Shown here piece after piece: positions 17,308 through 26,444 of a stretch of DNA of 64,000 nucleotides (position 1 is the first letter of the stretch; each line of letters begins with the position of its first letter). The DNA comes from Amycolatopsis azurea DSM 43854 (GTDB lineage: Bacteria; Actinomycetota; Actinomycetes; Mycobacteriales; Pseudonocardiaceae): assembly GCF_001995215.1 (NCBI RefSeq), contig NZ_MUXN01000005.1, positions 272,941 to 336,940 of the forward strand, given 5' to 3'. Made by a program: the position numbers and the translations under genes. The notes beneath the pieces are model-generated. The model did no database searches. It was given only the letters and a program-made list of their open reading frames with translations, and was not told the origin of the DNA.

Positions 17308-17742
17308 ATGCAGCAGACACTGGTGCCGGAGGCCGGCGTGGGGACGACAGAACCTTCCAGACGCCCGCAAGTGCTCACCGCCGTCGCCGGCTTCGTGATC
17401 GGCGGTGGCGTGATCGGGATGCTGTGGGCGCTCTCGGGCGTCAACGCGGGAGCGCTCGAAGACGCGCAGGACGCGTGCCAGGCCCTGGCCAGGGTCGGCA
17501 CGATCCCGGACACCACCGACTCCCCCGGCGACCGGACCGTGGCCGTGCTGGCCCCCGAGATCCTGCACCGGATGACGGCCGCGCGCGAACTCTCCGCCGC
17601 GGCGGCCGCCGCCAACGACACCTACCGGCCGCTGGCCGAACACATCGACGGCGTCAGCCGGATGGTGTTCAGCCTGCACTTCAACGAGATCTCCGGCCAG
17701 CGCCACCTGGCGCAGGCCGAACAGCTCTGCACCCAGCTCTGA
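17308..17742 (+). CDS. Hypothetical membrane-anchored protein (144 aa)
   Basis: ATG 17308 is preceded by GGGAGG. One transmembrane helix (about residues 24-44) is followed by an Ala-rich helical outside domain with two Cys ('DAQDACQALARV', 'EQLCTQL') that could form a disulfide. I do not recognise the family. It converges with the lipoprotein gene at 17748 with a 5-bp gap. Confidence 0.65.
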   Translation: MQQTLVPEAGVGTTEPSRRPQVLTAVAGFVIGGGVIGMLWALSGVNAGALEDAQDACQALARVGTIPDTTDSPGDRTVAVLAPEILHRMTAARELSAAAAAANDTYRPLAEHIDGVSRMVFSLHFNEISGQRHLAQAEQLCTQL

Positions 17743-17747
17743 TTTCG

Positions 17748-18398
17748 TCAGCCCTTGTGGACGGTCTTGACGGTCAACTGGTTGCCCGGGATCTTCCCCG
17801 CGCAGCCCAGTCCCTGCACCGCCACGAAGTTCGAGGCCGTCTCCTGCGGCAGGTACACCCGCAGTCCCCGGGTCTCGGTCGGCTTGCAGGCCGCCTCGTC
17901 GTAGTTGCGGACGTTCACGAAGCCGATGTCGGCGGCCGCGCTCTCGCCGCTGTTCAGCTGGACGGGCCCGCCCTTGTCACCGTCGCGGTACGCGGCCTCG
18001 CCGACCTGATGGCCGTCCGCGCCGGTCACGTAGGAGACGCCGGGGAAGCCCTGGATGGTGCACGGGTGCCCGCTCGTGTTGGTGATCACGAGTTGCCGGT
18101 ACACCGTGCCCGCGGCCGCGTCGCCGCCCCCGACGGACAGCTTGACGTCGCCCGCCTTGCAGAGCCCGTCGTTCTTCGGTGCCGGGGCGGGTGCCTGAGG
18201 GGGCTGCGAGGCCGGTGCCGGGCTAGACGAGCTCGCGCTGGGCGCGGCCGAGGTTTCCGGCGCCGAACTGGACGGCGGCACGGACGAGTTCTGCGCGACA
18301 GGCGTGCTTTCCGAACCGCAGGCGCTGAGCAGCAGGAGCCCGGCGGTACCCGCGACGAGACCGCCGATGGAGATCATCTTCGAACGAACCATGGTCAT
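17748..18398 (-). CDS. DUF4232 lipoprotein
   Basis: 216 residues from ATG 18398 (GGGAGG upstream). Signal peptide with lipobox 'LLSAC' (Cys27), then a long Ser/Pro/Ala linker (about 28-75), then a DUF4232 domain starting 'LCKAGDVKLSVGGGDAAAGT'. Typical blocks are 'LVITNTSGHPCTIQGFPGVS' and the final 'GLGCAGKIPGNQLTVKTV'. Four Cys probably form two disulfides. DUF4232 is a secreted beta-sandwich domain of unknown function, common in actinobacteria. Confidence 0.8.
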   Translation of the reverse strand: MTMVRSKMISIGGLVAGTAGLLLLSACGSESTPVAQNSSVPPSSSAPETSAAPSASSSSPAPASQPPQAPAPAPKNDGLCKAGDVKLSVGGGDAAAGTVYRQLVITNTSGHPCTIQGFPGVSYVTGADGHQVGEAAYRDGDKGGPVQLNSGESAAADIGFVNVRNYDEAACKPTETRGLRVYLPQETASNFVAVQGLGCAGKIPGNQLTVKTVHKG

Positions 18399-18488
18399 TC
18401 GCCTCCCTGTAGTCGACCGCTGCCGGGTGACCCACCGTTCAGTAGACGTGTTGTCCGCCGAAGGGGTTGCGCTCAGCCCGGTTAATTC

Positions 18489-18516
18489 CCCACAAGGTGT
18501 TAATCGATCTTGTGGG
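18489..18516. other. Inverted repeat in the gap 18399-18553
   Basis: CCCACAAG and CTTGTGGG, 8-bp perfect arms 12 bp apart. It lies upstream of the DUF4232 gene and downstream of the phosphatase gene, both on the minus strand. It could be a terminator of the pheA unit or an operator; there is no T-run. Confidence 0.35.
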
Positions 18517-18553
18517 TGTATTCCCCGGCGGGAGCGGAGGCAAACGTCCCTGG

Positions 18554-19174
18554 TCAGCGTTCGACGGAGATGTCAGCCCAGCTGAGACAGGTCCAGCCGG
18601 CGGCGGTCGCGACGAGTTCGACGACGCCGGTGTTGGGGATGAGGCCCTGATTGGCGATCTCGGCGGTCACGTTCCCGGCGAGCCATTCGCCACCCAGGCG
18701 GATGGCGCCGCCGTGGCTGACCAGGACCACCGTGCCGTCGGGATCGGCCTGTTCGTGCTTGGCGCGCAGCCGGGCGACCGCGTCGAGCATCCGGGTGCGG
18801 ACCTGCGTGCCGGTCTCGCCGCCGGGGATCGGCGGGTCGAGCTCGCCGAGCGTCCACCGGCGCACGACGCTCATGTACGTCGTGATCGAGTCCTTGTCGG
18901 TCTTGCCTTCGAGGTCACCGGCGGCGACCTCGTGCACGCCGTCGACGACCTGGACGTCGAAGCCGAGCTTGGCGGCCAGCGGCCCGGCCGTCTGCTGGGC
19001 GCGGACGGCCTGCGAGGCGTAGACCGCGACGATCGGCTCGCCGTCGAGCCGCGTCGCGAGGTCCCGGGCCTGTTCGCGGCCCAGGTCGGTGAGCGGCGGT
19101 CCGGGCAGCGCCGTGTCGAGCGCGCCCCGCACGTTGCCGTCGGTCTGGCCGTGGCGGACGAGGAGAAGTTTCAC
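18554..19174 (-). CDS. Histidine phosphatase (phosphoglycerate mutase-like)
   Basis: 206 residues from GTG 19174 (GGGAG upstream); the GTG overlaps the pheA stop (GTGA). The catalytic motif 'LLVRHGQTDGNVRGALDT' is at the N-terminus, with the second His in 'VVLVSHGGAIR'. These enzymes form a phosphohistidine and act as mutases or broad phosphatases. The tight linkage to pheA is conserved in many actinomycetes as far as I recall, but no aromatic-pathway role is proven. Confidence 0.85.
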   Translation of the reverse strand: MKLLLVRHGQTDGNVRGALDTALPGPPLTDLGREQARDLATRLDGEPIVAVYASQAVRAQQTAGPLAAKLGFDVQVVDGVHEVAAGDLEGKTDKDSITTYMSVVRRWTLGELDPPIPGGETGTQVRTRMLDAVARLRAKHEQADPDGTVVLVSHGGAIRLGGEWLAGNVTAEIANQGLIPNTGVVELVATAAGWTCLSWADISVER

Positions 19175-20079
19175 GCCTGTGCTCCCTTCCGTACCGACTC
19201 GACCCAGGCGATCGCGTCGGTGAAGTCCTCGTTGGCGGCGCCCGGCTCGATCTCGGTCGTGCCGTTGTCCGCGCGCGGGTGGGAGCCGAGGAACCGGACG
19301 TTGCGGCACCGGCGGCGCAACGCGGCCAGCACGTCGCCGATCCGGGGCTCGGCCACGTGGCCCTCGAAGTCGATGAAGAAGCGGTACTCGCCGAAGTTGT
19401 TCCTGGTCGGGCGGGCGTCCAGCTTGGTCAGGTTGATCCCGCGGACCGCCAGCTCGGTGAGCAGTTCCGCCAGCGCGCCGGTCCGGTTCGTCGCGGCGGC
19501 GACGATCGACGTGCGGTCGGCCCCGGTCGGCGCCGGCAGCTCGCCGGGCGCGCGGACCAGCAGGAACCGGGTCTTGGCGTCGCGGACGTCGGCGACCTCG
19601 GTGGCCAGCACCTCCAGCGGGTAGTGCTCGACGGCGACCGGCGCGGTGACGGCGGCGTCGAACTCGCCCGCGTCGACCGCGACCGCCGCAGCCGCGGTGG
19701 ACGACGTCGCGACCGGATGCGCGCCGGGCAGGTTCGCCTCGACCCAGTGCCGGACCTGGGCGAGCGCGTGCGGGTGACTCGCCACGGTGCGGATCTCGGT
19801 CGTGCCGGGCCTGGTCAGCACGCTGAAGTGGACCGGCAGCAGCGCCTCCGCCACCGCGACGAGCGGCTCGGCCTCGCTCAGGCTGTCGAGGGTGGCGGTG
19901 ACCGCGCCCTCAACGGAGTTCTCGATCGGCACGCAGGCCGCGTCCGCCGCGCCCGAGCGCACCGCGGCCAGTGCCGCCGGGATCGTCTCGGCGGGGATCA
20001 GCTCCTCGCCGGGAGCCAGCCGGCGCGCGGCCTGTTCGGTGAAGGTTCCCTGGGGGCCGAAGTAGGCGATCCTTGACAC
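19171..20079 (-). CDS. pheA: Prephenate dehydratase
   Basis: 302 residues from GTG 20079. It opens with 'YFGPQGTFTEQAARRL', and the catalytic part (about 1-180) includes 'CVPIENSVEGAVTATLD' and 'DAKTRFLLVRAP' (the Thr-Arg-Phe active-site signature). A C-terminal ACT domain with 'ELAVRGINLTKLDARPTRN' senses phenylalanine. It converts prephenate to phenylpyruvate in phenylalanine synthesis. No chorismate-mutase domain is present, so this is a monofunctional enzyme. The downstream phosphatase gene is translationally coupled. Confidence 0.95.
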   Translation of the reverse strand: MSRIAYFGPQGTFTEQAARRLAPGEELIPAETIPAALAAVRSGAADAACVPIENSVEGAVTATLDSLSEAEPLVAVAEALLPVHFSVLTRPGTTEIRTVASHPHALAQVRHWVEANLPGAHPVATSSTAAAAVAVDAGEFDAAVTAPVAVEHYPLEVLATEVADVRDAKTRFLLVRAPGELPAPTGADRTSIVAAATNRTGALAELLTELAVRGINLTKLDARPTRNNFGEYRFFIDFEGHVAEPRIGDVLAALRRRCRNVRFLGSHPRADNGTTEIEPGAANEDFTDAIAWVESVRKGAQA

Positions 20080-20176
20080 CCCGCCAGATTACGCACGCCG
20101 CGGGTGGCGACTTTCACTCGGACAGCCGGTACGCGCACCGGTTACGCCGGGTGGCTTTTTTTGCCATGCTTAGGGC

Positions 20177-20818
20177 GTGACCGCCGAACCGGGCACGCAC
20201 ACCGGCCGAGAGGATGCCGGCTCCTCCTTCGCTCCCCTGCCGGACCGTCCCACGCCAGAGCTGGTGCTGTGCGCCGTCGATGACCTGCTCGCCCAAGCCT
20301 GGGCCACCGTCGCGGACACTGTGGACGGCAGGGTCTTCGTGCACCGCGGGTCCGTGCTCGACGTCGTCGCCCAGGCCGTCGTCAGCCCCGCGAACTCCTA
20401 CGGCTGGATGCGCGGCGGCATAGACGCCGTCTACGCCCGCGCCTACCCGGACGTCGAGCAGAACGTGCGCAGCGCCGTCCTCGCCTACCACGGCGGGGAG
20501 CTGCCGATCGGCGAAGCGGTGATCGTGCCCACCGGCGAGGCGGAGCCCGCCTGGCTCATCAGCGCGCCGACGATGCGGGAACCCGGCGAAAGCCTTCCCC
20601 GCGACACGGTGCACCCGTACCTGGCCGCCAGGGCGGTGTTCCAGCAGTGGCGTTACGGCAGCCTCGACCAGGGCCGGGTCCGGGACCTGGTGCACACGAT
20701 CGCGATGCCCGGACTCGGTACCGGCGTCGGCGGGGTCGCGCCCGCCTCGTGCGCCCGGCAGGTCGCCGCGGCGTGGGACGAGGTCTTCGCCCCCGGCCGT
20801 CCCCGTAACGGACGGTAA
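20177..20818 (+). CDS. Macro-domain protein
   Basis: 213 residues from GTG 20177. The block 'QAVVSPANSYGWMRGGIDAV' (about residues 67-86) is the ADP-ribose-binding loop of macro domains, here with Ser-Tyr-Gly-Trp-Met-Arg-Gly-Gly instead of the common Asn-Gly-Gly pattern. The late 'IAMPGLGTGVGGVAPASCAR' is the second loop. Macro domains bind or hydrolyse ADP-ribose and related adducts. This variant resembles phage-related and stand-alone actinobacterial macro proteins. It is divergent from pheA; a small GC-rich hairpin follows its stop. Confidence 0.8.
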   Translation: MTAEPGTHTGREDAGSSFAPLPDRPTPELVLCAVDDLLAQAWATVADTVDGRVFVHRGSVLDVVAQAVVSPANSYGWMRGGIDAVYARAYPDVEQNVRSAVLAYHGGELPIGEAVIVPTGEAEPAWLISAPTMREPGESLPRDTVHPYLAARAVFQQWRYGSLDQGRVRDLVHTIAMPGLGTGVGGVAPASCARQVAAAWDEVFAPGRPRNGR

Positions 20819-20975
20819 CGCCCCGAAGCGGGGTACATCACATCGAAGCGCGTTCACGAGCCGTAAGCCCTACCGTTAAAGCGGCTTCATCCGGTTCGCG
20901 GCACGTTCACCCGCCGAGAACTCGTCAACACGGTTTTGTACGGCGCCAGCGCAGGCGACGGGCGAGGAGTGTGCG

Positions 20976-21908
20976 ATGCCGCGGGTCCGTGAGCTCAGTC
21001 CCTACGTCGAGCTGCACCGTGAGCAGTGGCGCGAGTTGCGCAGGTCGACTCCCCTGCCGCTCACGGCAGCGGAACTGCTCCGGCTGCGCGGTCTCGGCGA
21101 ACAGGTCGACCTCGCCGAGGTCGCCGAGGTCTACCTGCCGCTCTCCCGGCTGATCAATCTCCAGGTCGCCGCCCGGCAACGGCTGTACGAAGCCACCACC
21201 ACCTTTCTCGGTGAAGACAGTCGGGGCACCAAGGTGCCGTACATCATCGGGATCGCCGGCAGCGTGGCCGTCGGCAAGTCGACCACCGCGCGCATCCTGC
21301 GCACCCTGCTCGCCCGCTGGCCGGATCACCCCAGGGTCGACCTGGTCACCACCGACGGGTTCCTCCACCCGCGCGCCGAACTGGTCCGGCGCGGGATCAT
21401 GCACCGCAAGGGCTTCCCGGAGAGCTACGACCGGCGGGCGCTGCTGCGGTTCGTCACGGAGGTGAAGTCCGGGGCCGAACGGGTCAGCGCACCGGTGTAC
21501 TCGCACCTCGCCTACGACATCCTTCCCGACGAGGAACAGGTAGTTCAGCAACCCGACATCCTGATCCTCGAAGGGTTGAACGTCCTCCAGCCCGGCCCCC
21601 GGCTCAGCGTCTCCGATCTGTTCGACTTCTCGATCTACGTGGACGCGGCGACGACCGACATCGAACGCTGGTACGTCGAGCGCTTCCTCAAGTTGCGGCA
21701 CACCGCGTTCGCGGACCCCGCGTCACACTTCCACCACTTCGCCGGCCTTCCGGACGACGAGGCCCGGGCCGAGGCGCGCCACCTGTGGCGCACGATCAAC
21801 GAGCCGAACCTGATGGAGAACATCAAGCCGACGCGGCCGCGGGCGACCCTCGTCCTCCGCAAGGACGCCGACCACGCGATCAACCGGGTCCGGCTGCGCA
21901 AGCTCTGA
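20976..21908 (+). CDS. coaA: Pantothenate kinase type I
   Basis: 310 residues from ATG 20976. Typical N-terminus '[20 protein letters not shown]', P-loop '[15 protein letters not shown]' (about 92-106), and '[10 protein letters not shown]', '[16 protein letters not shown]', 'LEGLNVLQ' as in CoaA. It phosphorylates pantothenate, the first step of coenzyme A synthesis, and is usually feedback-inhibited by CoA. A 21-bp tandem repeat starts directly after its TGA. Confidence 0.96.
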   Translation: MPRVRELSPYVELHREQWRELRRSTPLPLTAAELLRLRGLGEQVDLAEVAEVYLPLSRLINLQVAARQRLYEATTTFLGEDSRGTKVPYIIGIAGSVAVGKSTTARILRTLLARWPDHPRVDLVTTDGFLHPRAELVRRGIMHRKGFPESYDRRALLRFVTEVKSGAERVSAPVYSHLAYDILPDEEQVVQQPDILILEGLNVLQPGPRLSVSDLFDFSIYVDAATTDIERWYVERFLKLRHTAFADPASHFHHFAGLPDDEARAEARHLWRTINEPNLMENIKPTRPRATLVLRKDADHAINRVRLRKL

Positions 21909-22055
21909 ACGGCGAACTCGCGTGCTCGGACGGCCAACACACGTGATCAGACGGCCAACTCGCGTGCTTGGACGGCGAACTCACGTGATCGAAGGCGCGA
22001 CTCGCGTGATTGAAGGCGCAACTCGCGTGATGGGACGCGGGACTCGGGACACTGA
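21909..22055. repeat. Seven 21-bp tandem repeats after coaA
   Basis: Units begin at 21909, 21930, 21951, 21972, 21993, 22014 and 22035. The best-conserved core is AACTCGCGTGATC (units 1-6); unit 7 is degenerate. There are no spacers. 21 bp equals two helical turns, so the cores face the same side of the DNA. The first unit begins one base after the coaA stop codon. No coding role is supported on either strand. Confidence 0.85.
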
Positions 22056-22387
22056 AACTTGGGACGCTGAGTAGCCGGACAGGCACGGAATCTCTACTCA
22101 CGGCGAGCGTTCACGGGGACTTCCAAGATCATTTAGCCGGAGCTCGATCACCCGGGCGAATTCCGGGCGTTCCCTCACAAGGACCAGCGGTCGCACCACC
22201 GGCGAGACCTGGTCACCGGCCTGTCGCGCACCGCGACCGGCGAGCGGCTCTCCTCGGCCGATCGGCCGATCCACGCTCAGTACGTGTAACCGGTTGGCCG
22301 ATACCGGCTACAGCCCCCCGAGGCGACCCTTGTGTCAGGGGTTCAAGAGGTCTCGAAAAAGGACCTTGAGCAGGGAGGAGGCTCACG
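22056..22387. other. Gene-poor stretch before the 56-aa membrane protein
   Basis: No convincing gene. It holds a 16-bp perfect palindrome TCGGCCGATCGGCCGA (22254-22269) and an imperfect hairpin with GTA-CCGGT / ACCGG-TAC arms (22286-22311). The last 30 bp carry the ribosome-binding site of the next small gene. Confidence 0.5.
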
Positions 22388-22558
22388 ATGTTCTCGATCA
22401 TCCTGACCTGGGTCGGCTCGATTCTCGGACTCGCGCTCCTGGTGGCCATGGCCGCGGGCACCTTCTTCGTCGACTTCGACGACGCCCGCGGGGACCGTCG
22501 GCGGAAGAAGCCGCAAGTCACGGAGAGCAAGGGCACTCCCGCGGCACCACTGGGCTGA
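22388..22558 (+). CDS. Small membrane protein (56 aa)
   Basis: ATG 22388 has a strong GGGAGGAGG 7-8 bp upstream; TGA at 22556-22558. One transmembrane helix (about residues 3-27, 'FSIILTWVGSILGLALLVA'), then an acidic patch 'FFVDFDDARGD' and a basic 'RRRKK' stretch. Codon use is normal for the genome. Function unknown. It is followed by the convergent toxin gene. Confidence 0.6.
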   Translation: MFSIILTWVGSILGLALLVAMAAGTFFVDFDDARGDRRRKKPQVTESKGTPAAPLG

Positions 22559-22591
22559 TAGCGCCCGCTCACCAGCGCGAACTCAGCGAAC

Positions 22592-23008
22592 TCAGTCGAA
22601 CGGGTTGTGCACCTGCGCCCCAAGTCCCGCCATGTCGGCGAGGTTCCGGGTGACCAGGGTCAGCTCGTGGACCCGGGCGGTCGCGGCGATCAGCCCGTCG
22701 ATCGACGGCACTTTCCTCGGCGCGTACTGCCTGCCCCATTCGGCCGCGATCTCGGCGGTCACCGGAAGGATCCGTTCCGAGAACTGCGCGGTGAGCCCGG
22801 CCAGCCACTCGGCCAGCGCGTCCGCACGCTCCCTGTCCCGCTCACCTCGATGCCTGAGCTTGCTTATCCCCCTCTCGATCTCTCCGACGGTCAACGCGCT
22901 CAAATAGAGCCTGCTCGACGAAACCCCGCCCCACCACCGGGCGAAACCCGGGTTCTGGCTGCGGCGCCGGGCCTCGGACACGATGTTCGTGTCCAGCAGG
23001 AAGCTCAC
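22592..23008 (-). CDS. vapC: PIN-domain toxin (VapC-type)
   Basis: 138 residues from GTG 23008. PIN acidic residues are visible: Asp6 in 'LLDTNIVSE', Glu43 in 'TVGEIERGI', Asp104 in 'SIDGLIAATA' and a late Asp in 'TRNLADMAG'. VapC toxins are RNases that cut tRNA or rRNA and are neutralised by the upstream antitoxin. The GTG overlaps the antitoxin stop (GTGA), the usual coupled arrangement. Confidence 0.9.
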   Translation of the reverse strand: MSFLLDTNIVSEARRRSQNPGFARWWGGVSSSRLYLSALTVGEIERGISKLRHRGERDRERADALAEWLAGLTAQFSERILPVTAEIAAEWGRQYAPRKVPSIDGLIAATARVHELTLVTRNLADMAGLGAQVHNPFD

Positions 23009-23304
23009 CCGCTCACCTCCACGACATCCCTCGGCAGGTCCTCCGCGCGTTCGGCGGCGATCTCCTCCAGCACGTCGGCCAGCGCCTCCCCGTATTCGGG
23101 ATGGTGCTGCTCACCGGAGAGCACGAGCTTGAAATCGACGGCTTCACCGCCTCCGGCCAGCCTGCGGTAGTCCGCGATGTCCAGCACCACGGCCACCTCC
23201 TCCCCATGTTTGGTGACGAACTGCGGCCCTTCGGCCGCGGCCCGGCGCAGCAGCTCGCTCAGCCGCTGCTTGGCGTCCTGCACTTGCCAGGTTGCTGCTT
23301 CCAT
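23005..23304 (-). CDS. Phd/YefM-type antitoxin
   Basis: 99 residues. 'WQVQDAKQRLSELLRRAAAE' followed by 'GPQFVTKHGEEVAVVLDIAD' is the Phd/YefM DNA-binding fold; the C-terminal part (about 55-99) would wrap the VapC toxin. The start codon overlaps the palindrome TCTAG-acaga-CTAGA at 23304-23318. Autoregulation by the antitoxin-toxin complex is expected, probably with a leaderless transcript. Confidence 0.9.
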   Translation of the reverse strand: MEAATWQVQDAKQRLSELLRRAAAEGPQFVTKHGEEVAVVLDIADYRRLAGGGEAVDFKLVLSGEQHHPEYGEALADVLEEIAAERAEDLPRDVVEVSG

Positions 23305-23318
23305 CTAGACAGACTAGA
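23304..23318. promoter_or_regulatory. Putative operator of the VapBC-type module
   Basis: TCTAG-acaga-CTAGA, perfect 5-bp arms, beginning at the first base of the antitoxin ATG. On the minus strand it reads as two GTCTAG copies, which fits both a promoter -10 and an antitoxin binding site. Confidence 0.5.
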
Positions 23319-23374
23319 CGGAATGGGAAGGGTTGGCAAGATCGAGAGAGGTGGAGCGGGGGCTTGCGGGGGCT

Positions 23375-24931
23375 TCAGGACAGCTCGTCGAGCGCCTTCC
23401 GGTAGTCGTCGACGTCGTAGTCCATCTCGTGCTCGCCCGCCTCGACAAGCTGAGCGGCCAGGGTGTCGACGAGGCGGTCGAAGATCTCGTCGCGCTCTTG
23501 CCCGGCCTCCGTCAGCCGCCGCACGGCCTGCCAGACCTCGGCGGGCTCGTCGGCCCAGAGCTGGTCGACGATCGTGGTCTTGAGCGCGAGCCGCATCCTC
23601 GGCTCGCCGTCGAAGGTCTCCTCGGCCAGCGCCTCGTGGTACTCGGGGTGCTCGCCGATCACCAGCAGACGGCGTTGTTCGGGGTCGGCGGGCTCGAGCT
23701 CCAGCTCCTCGTCGCCGATCTCCGTGTAGACCGTCGGGACGGCGAACATCCGGCGTTCGAGCGCCTCGGCGAGTTCCGCCGGGTCTTCGATCCCCTCGGA
23801 GCCGTCGAAGTAGACGTCGAGCGCGGAGTCCTCGTCCTGCGCGAACTCCTCCAGGAACTCGGTCGTGCTCTCCAGCAGCGCCACGCGCGCGGCCTCGGGG
23901 AGGCCGGCGCGGCCGGCGGCCCAGGTGACCCAGCCGAGCAGCGCGGGCTCCAGCGCGGACTCGTACGCCTCGTCGACCTCGAACTCGCCGTCCAGCAGCG
24001 ATTCGAGGAAGCGGGCGAGCTTCTCGGGACCGACGCGCAGCGGGCTGCCCGGTTCGGTCTCGCAGCCGTGGTCGACGAGCAAGCGCGCGTAGAACCGCGT
24101 CGCCTCCGTGTCCTCCACGAGCCCGGACCCGACGAAGTCGGCGACGACCTCTTCGCGGACCTGCTCGGGCCATTCGGTGACTTCGGGCGAGGGTTCGGGA
24201 GCGGGCAGCGTCCGGATCCAGGCCAGCGCGAGCGCGTGGAACCGCGCGTAGTCCTCGCTGACGTCGGGCTCCTCGACGACGTCCGTCGCGGCCAGCCCGT
24301 CCGCGAGCAGCTGGTGGGCGCGTTCGGGCAGCACCCGCTCCAGCGTCACCAGATCCGGGTCGTCGGCGGCCTGCTGCCGCATCTCGGCGAGGACGTCCTG
24401 CGGCTTGTCGACCACGACGACGTCGCGGATCCGGCCGCCCTCGGTGAAGTCGACCAGCGCGAGCAGACCGTGCTCCACACCGCCGCGGGAGAACACGCAG
24501 AGCAGGGAAGACTCGTCACCGAAGACGTCACCGGTCCGCCAGCAGTCCCCGACGGTCACCGCGGCCAGGTCGGCGACCCACTCCGGCTCCGGGATCCCTC
24601 GGCCCAGCACGGTGTTCAGCGCGGCGGCAGCCGCCTCGCGCTCCTCGTCGGTCTCGGCGAAGACCCGCAGCCCGGCGAGCAGCGCGGCCGCGGCCGGGGT
24701 GATCTTCCGCTCGGCGAACGCGATGAGCTCCATGCCCAGCGGCGTCTCGTCCTCTTCGACCTCGATCTCCCACCACTGACCGAGCACCTCGGAGGTCAGC
24801 AGCTCGACGTCGAGCACCTCGGGTTCGGCACCGAGGGTCGAGAAGTCCCGGAGGACGTCCTTGAAAAGGCCCGTCACACTCGGGGTGGAGGGCTGAGCTG
24901 CCTTCTTGCGGGCACGACTGACCGGACTCAT
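23375..24931 (-). CDS. Large acidic protein of unknown function
   Basis: 518 residues from ATG 24931; an upstream in-frame extension to 25027 has no clear ribosome-binding site. Lys/Arg-rich N-terminus 'SPVSRARKKAAQ', then a highly acidic, helical protein with no membrane segment. It shares layout with the gene at 30404-31543: a basic N-terminus, 'TGDVFGDESSLLCVFSRGG' against 'TGDVWEIQDVYGTRLGVLAA', and 'WAAGRAGLPEAARVALLEST' against 'WLGDRADLPSPLVEAMVAKA'. The two may be distant paralogues. No known domain recognised. Confidence 0.7.
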   Translation of the reverse strand: MSPVSRARKKAAQPSTPSVTGLFKDVLRDFSTLGAEPEVLDVELLTSEVLGQWWEIEVEEDETPLGMELIAFAERKITPAAAALLAGLRVFAETDEEREAAAAALNTVLGRGIPEPEWVADLAAVTVGDCWRTGDVFGDESSLLCVFSRGGVEHGLLALVDFTEGGRIRDVVVVDKPQDVLAEMRQQAADDPDLVTLERVLPERAHQLLADGLAATDVVEEPDVSEDYARFHALALAWIRTLPAPEPSPEVTEWPEQVREEVVADFVGSGLVEDTEATRFYARLLVDHGCETEPGSPLRVGPEKLARFLESLLDGEFEVDEAYESALEPALLGWVTWAAGRAGLPEAARVALLESTTEFLEEFAQDEDSALDVYFDGSEGIEDPAELAEALERRMFAVPTVYTEIGDEELELEPADPEQRRLLVIGEHPEYHEALAEETFDGEPRMRLALKTTIVDQLWADEPAEVWQAVRRLTEAGQERDEIFDRLVDTLAAQLVEAGEHEMDYDVDDYRKALDELS

Positions 24932-25130
24932 GGCGACATGTTTGCACGCGGACCCGATCGGGCTCGTCGCGGTGGTCCCGGGCGCGTAACACGGGGTCCA
25001 GGTCGCGGGGAGGACGCGGGCGGACACCGGTTCCGGACCACCGCGACTTCGCTGGCCCGCCCGTATGGCTCGACCTCTTCAGCCGGGTTTTCCTCGGTTC
25101 ACTTCGAATAACGAGCGGCGCCGGAAGCGG

Positions 25131-26444
25131 TTACGCCTTGATTGGTTTCGGAATCGCGATTCTCGCCGCCTTGACCTCGGCGATCAGCCGTGTCTTGCGT
25201 TTGTGTATTTCCACCAGGGCGCCCAGGTAGGAGCTGAATTCTTCAGCCGTACCGGCCTTTTTGTGGGCCGTGCGCAGTTTGCGCAGCTGCCGGGCCGCTT
25301 CGCGATAGGAGTTCGGGTCTTTGTGCGTGATCAATTCTTCGACATGGTCCCGATAGACGGGAATGGTTTCGGCCGGATGGGCGACGGAACGCGAATCCGC
25401 GAGTTCGACGCGCACCGGCAAAGAGGCCTCGAAACGCACCGCCGCGCGCCATGCCTCGTCCAGCCGATCCTCGCCGAGCAGCGCGCGAACGAGCTCGTCG
25501 GCAGCCTCCGTGCTTTCGGCGGCGAGCTCCCGCAAGCGCGCCAGCGCGGTCTTCCGCTGCGCTACCCACCGACCCGTTTCCAGCGACTCCTCGCGCAGGG
25601 CGAGATAGGTAGCCACGCCGGGACTCTCGTCGAAGTCCTTGCGCGACAAGGGAACCGGTTCCTCTTCGGGCGGCGGCACCTCTTCCTTCTTGTCGTGCGT
25701 GAGCGCCCGCGCCGCGTGCGCGATGGCCTCGCTGTGCCGTCCCGCCGCGCGCAGCACGCGCACGATCTTGAGGCTGACGTCGACCCGCGGCGGCTTGGCG
25801 GCGAGGATCGCGACGAGCGCGTCGACGTCGCCGGACACCTCCGCCAGTTCCTCGCGCAGCCGCTCGGCAGTCTCGTGTTTCGCGCCGGTCCGATGCCCCG
25901 CGAGCACACTGTCCACAGTGGATTTTATGCGCTCGATCCCCTTGTCCCCCAACGCGGAGGCGAAGTCCGCCAGCTCGATGGCAGGCCAGCCGGGTCCGTC
26001 GAACTCCACTTCGAGGATCCAGTCGGCCAGGCTCTCCGGATCCGGCGGGCGCGCGACACAGGCCCGCGCGTACAGCTCGACCGCCCGGTCCAGCCTGTCC
26101 GCGACCTCGCCCGAGGTGTCGTCGATCTGCTCCAGCATCTCGCTGATGTCGTCCACGGTCCGACGGGCGAGCGGGGCGAGATCGGCCCGGCTGCCCGCGT
26201 CGAGGAGCCGCTGAAGCGTGTCGAGGACGGAGCCGACCTTCGCGGCGTACTCGACGTTGCCCGCCAGCACGGCGGTGTCGAGGAGACGGTGCGCCTCGGC
26301 GAGGTCACTCCCCTGGGTGGCGAAACGGTTCTCCAGGGTCTGCCGTAACACAGGGTCACGCTCGGCCTGGGCGTGCAGCAGGTCCGCCAGCGTCTCCGCG
26401 TCCAAGGTACGCAGGTAGGGGCGCAGATCCGTCGTGGAACTCAC
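25131..26444 (-). CDS. Helical-repeat protein of unknown function
   Basis: 437 residues from GTG 26444, overlapping the stop of the NIT-domain gene (GTGA). All-helical. The end 'YREAARQLRKLRTAHKKAG' then 'YLGALVEIHKRKTRLIAEV' recalls the helical C-terminal part of actinobacterial SWIM zinc-finger proteins, but the zinc-finger Cys/His motif is absent. Coupling to a NIT-domain sensor suggests a shared pathway. Function unknown. Confidence 0.65.
   Translation of the reverse strand: MSSTTDLRPYLRTLDAETLADLLHAQAERDPVLRQTLENRFATQGSDLAEAHRLLDTAVLAGNVEYAAKVGSVLDTLQRLLDAGSRADLAPLARRTVDDISEMLEQIDDTSGEVADRLDRAVELYARACVARPPDPESLADWILEVEFDGPGWPAIELADFASALGDKGIERIKSTVDSVLAGHRTGAKHETAERLREELAEVSGDVDALVAILAAKPPRVDVSLKIVRVLRAAGRHSEAIAHAARALTHDKKEEVPPPEEEPVPLSRKDFDESPGVATYLALREESLETGRWVAQRKTALARLRELAAESTEAADELVRALLGEDRLDEAWRAAVRFEASLPVRVELADSRSVAHPAETIPVYRDHVEELITHKDPNSYREAARQLRKLRTAHKKAGTAEEFSSYLGALVEIHKRKTRLIAEVKAARIAIPKPIKA

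Noticed and set aside
18554..20079. A larger aromatic amino-acid operon
   Set aside because: Only pheA is a certain aromatic gene; the phosphatase partner has no known role in the pathway.
21909..22055. CRISPR array
   Set aside because: Units are contiguous 21-mers without spacers and no cas gene is present.
21880..22101. 73-codon minus-strand frame with repeating 7-residue pattern
   Set aside because: It is only the translation of the 21-bp DNA repeat and overlaps the end of coaA.
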